A DNA stretch of 64,000 nt, taken from contig JADJPZ010000004.1 of assembly GCA_016713025.1 (NCBI GenBank), positions 1,984,001 through 2,048,000 on the forward strand. The letters are read 5' to 3'. This document shows, in pieces, positions 63,983 to 64,000 of this stretch. The position numbers were made by a program, and so were the translations under genes. Every line of letters begins with the position of its first letter. Positions within the stretch are counted from its first letter, which is position 1. The notes under the pieces were generated by a model, which worked only from the letters and a program-made list of their open reading frames with translations, was not told where the DNA came from and searched no databases. Source of the stretch: Saprospiraceae bacterium. Its GTDB lineage: Bacteria; Bacteroidota; Bacteroidia; Chitinophagales; Saprospiraceae.

Positions 63983-64000
63983 AACCAAAATTACTCTGAT

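Overview
This window comes from a Bacteroidota chromosome, most likely a Saprospiraceae/Chitinophagia-like lineage (the rank below phylum is inference). The phylum call rests on a SusC/SusD pair with adjacent glycanases, the type IX secretion protein PorQ, many lipoproteins with SC or GC lipoboxes, the phylum-specific -7 promoter word TAnnTTTG before many genes, and a DksA-like protein without its zinc-finger cysteines. No rRNA, CRISPR array, prophage or transposase gene was seen.

Region 1 (about 0.3-18.4 kb) is a sialic-acid polysaccharide-utilisation locus on the minus strand. In transcription order it holds: a GH2 beta-galactosidase-like enzyme; SusC and SusD; a GH33 sialidase; an N-acetylneuraminate lyase; a NanM-type kelch mutarotase; an MFS transporter; a sialate O-acetylesterase; and a GDSL-GH20 fusion. 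A divergent GntR/FadR-type regulator lies upstream. The same 13-bp palindrome (TATGTCATACATA, followed by nCGCAAA) sits before susC and before the regulator, so it is a strong operator candidate. A broken LacZ-type GH2 remnant lies between the GH2 gene and the regulator. No NanE or RokA equivalent is present, so the route from ManNAc onward must be encoded elsewhere.

Region 2 (18.4-36.4 kb) is mostly housekeeping: lysS, a Tat-exported HisC-like aminotransferase, PlsC, a DksA-like protein, smc, acyl-carrier-protein phosphodiesterase, aroE, proline dehydrogenase, a MORN lipoprotein followed by porQ, an OmpH/Skp lipoprotein, a two-gene iron-sulfur electron-transfer unit, a PyrR-like phosphoribosyltransferase and a small CxxC secreted protein.

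Region 3 (36.4-50.7 kb) has an SGNH hydrolase, a sodium/solute symporter, a lipoprotein methyltransferase, PBP4-type DacB, a GH92 mannosidase broken by two single-base frameshifts, an SRPBCC gene with an in-frame amber codon, an unknown lipoprotein, the DUF1800/DUF1501 pair and a GNAT acetyltransferase.

Region 4 (50.8-64 kb) starts with tRNA-Val, tRNA-Ser and tRNA-Pro. A 3'-tRNA-Pro-plus-terminator duplication flanks a tiny GIY-YIG nuclease gene. Then come a thioredoxin-like lipoprotein, dnaA, a 5'-nucleotidase split into two overlapping genes, a DUF7935-type protein, an IscA/ErpA protein, ruvB, a 3D/DPBB-like protein, a YfcE-like phosphoesterase, a three-gene exopolysaccharide start unit and an HMG-CoA-lyase-family gene.

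The least expected layer is between the genes. Several families of short, transposase-less palindromic elements with terminal inverted repeats occupy the intergenic gaps. Some begin exactly on stop codons, one contains what looks like a nested insertion, and several share arms but differ at the hairpin apex. These, with the tRNA/GIY-YIG arrangement and the sialic-acid operator, are the observations most worth following up.
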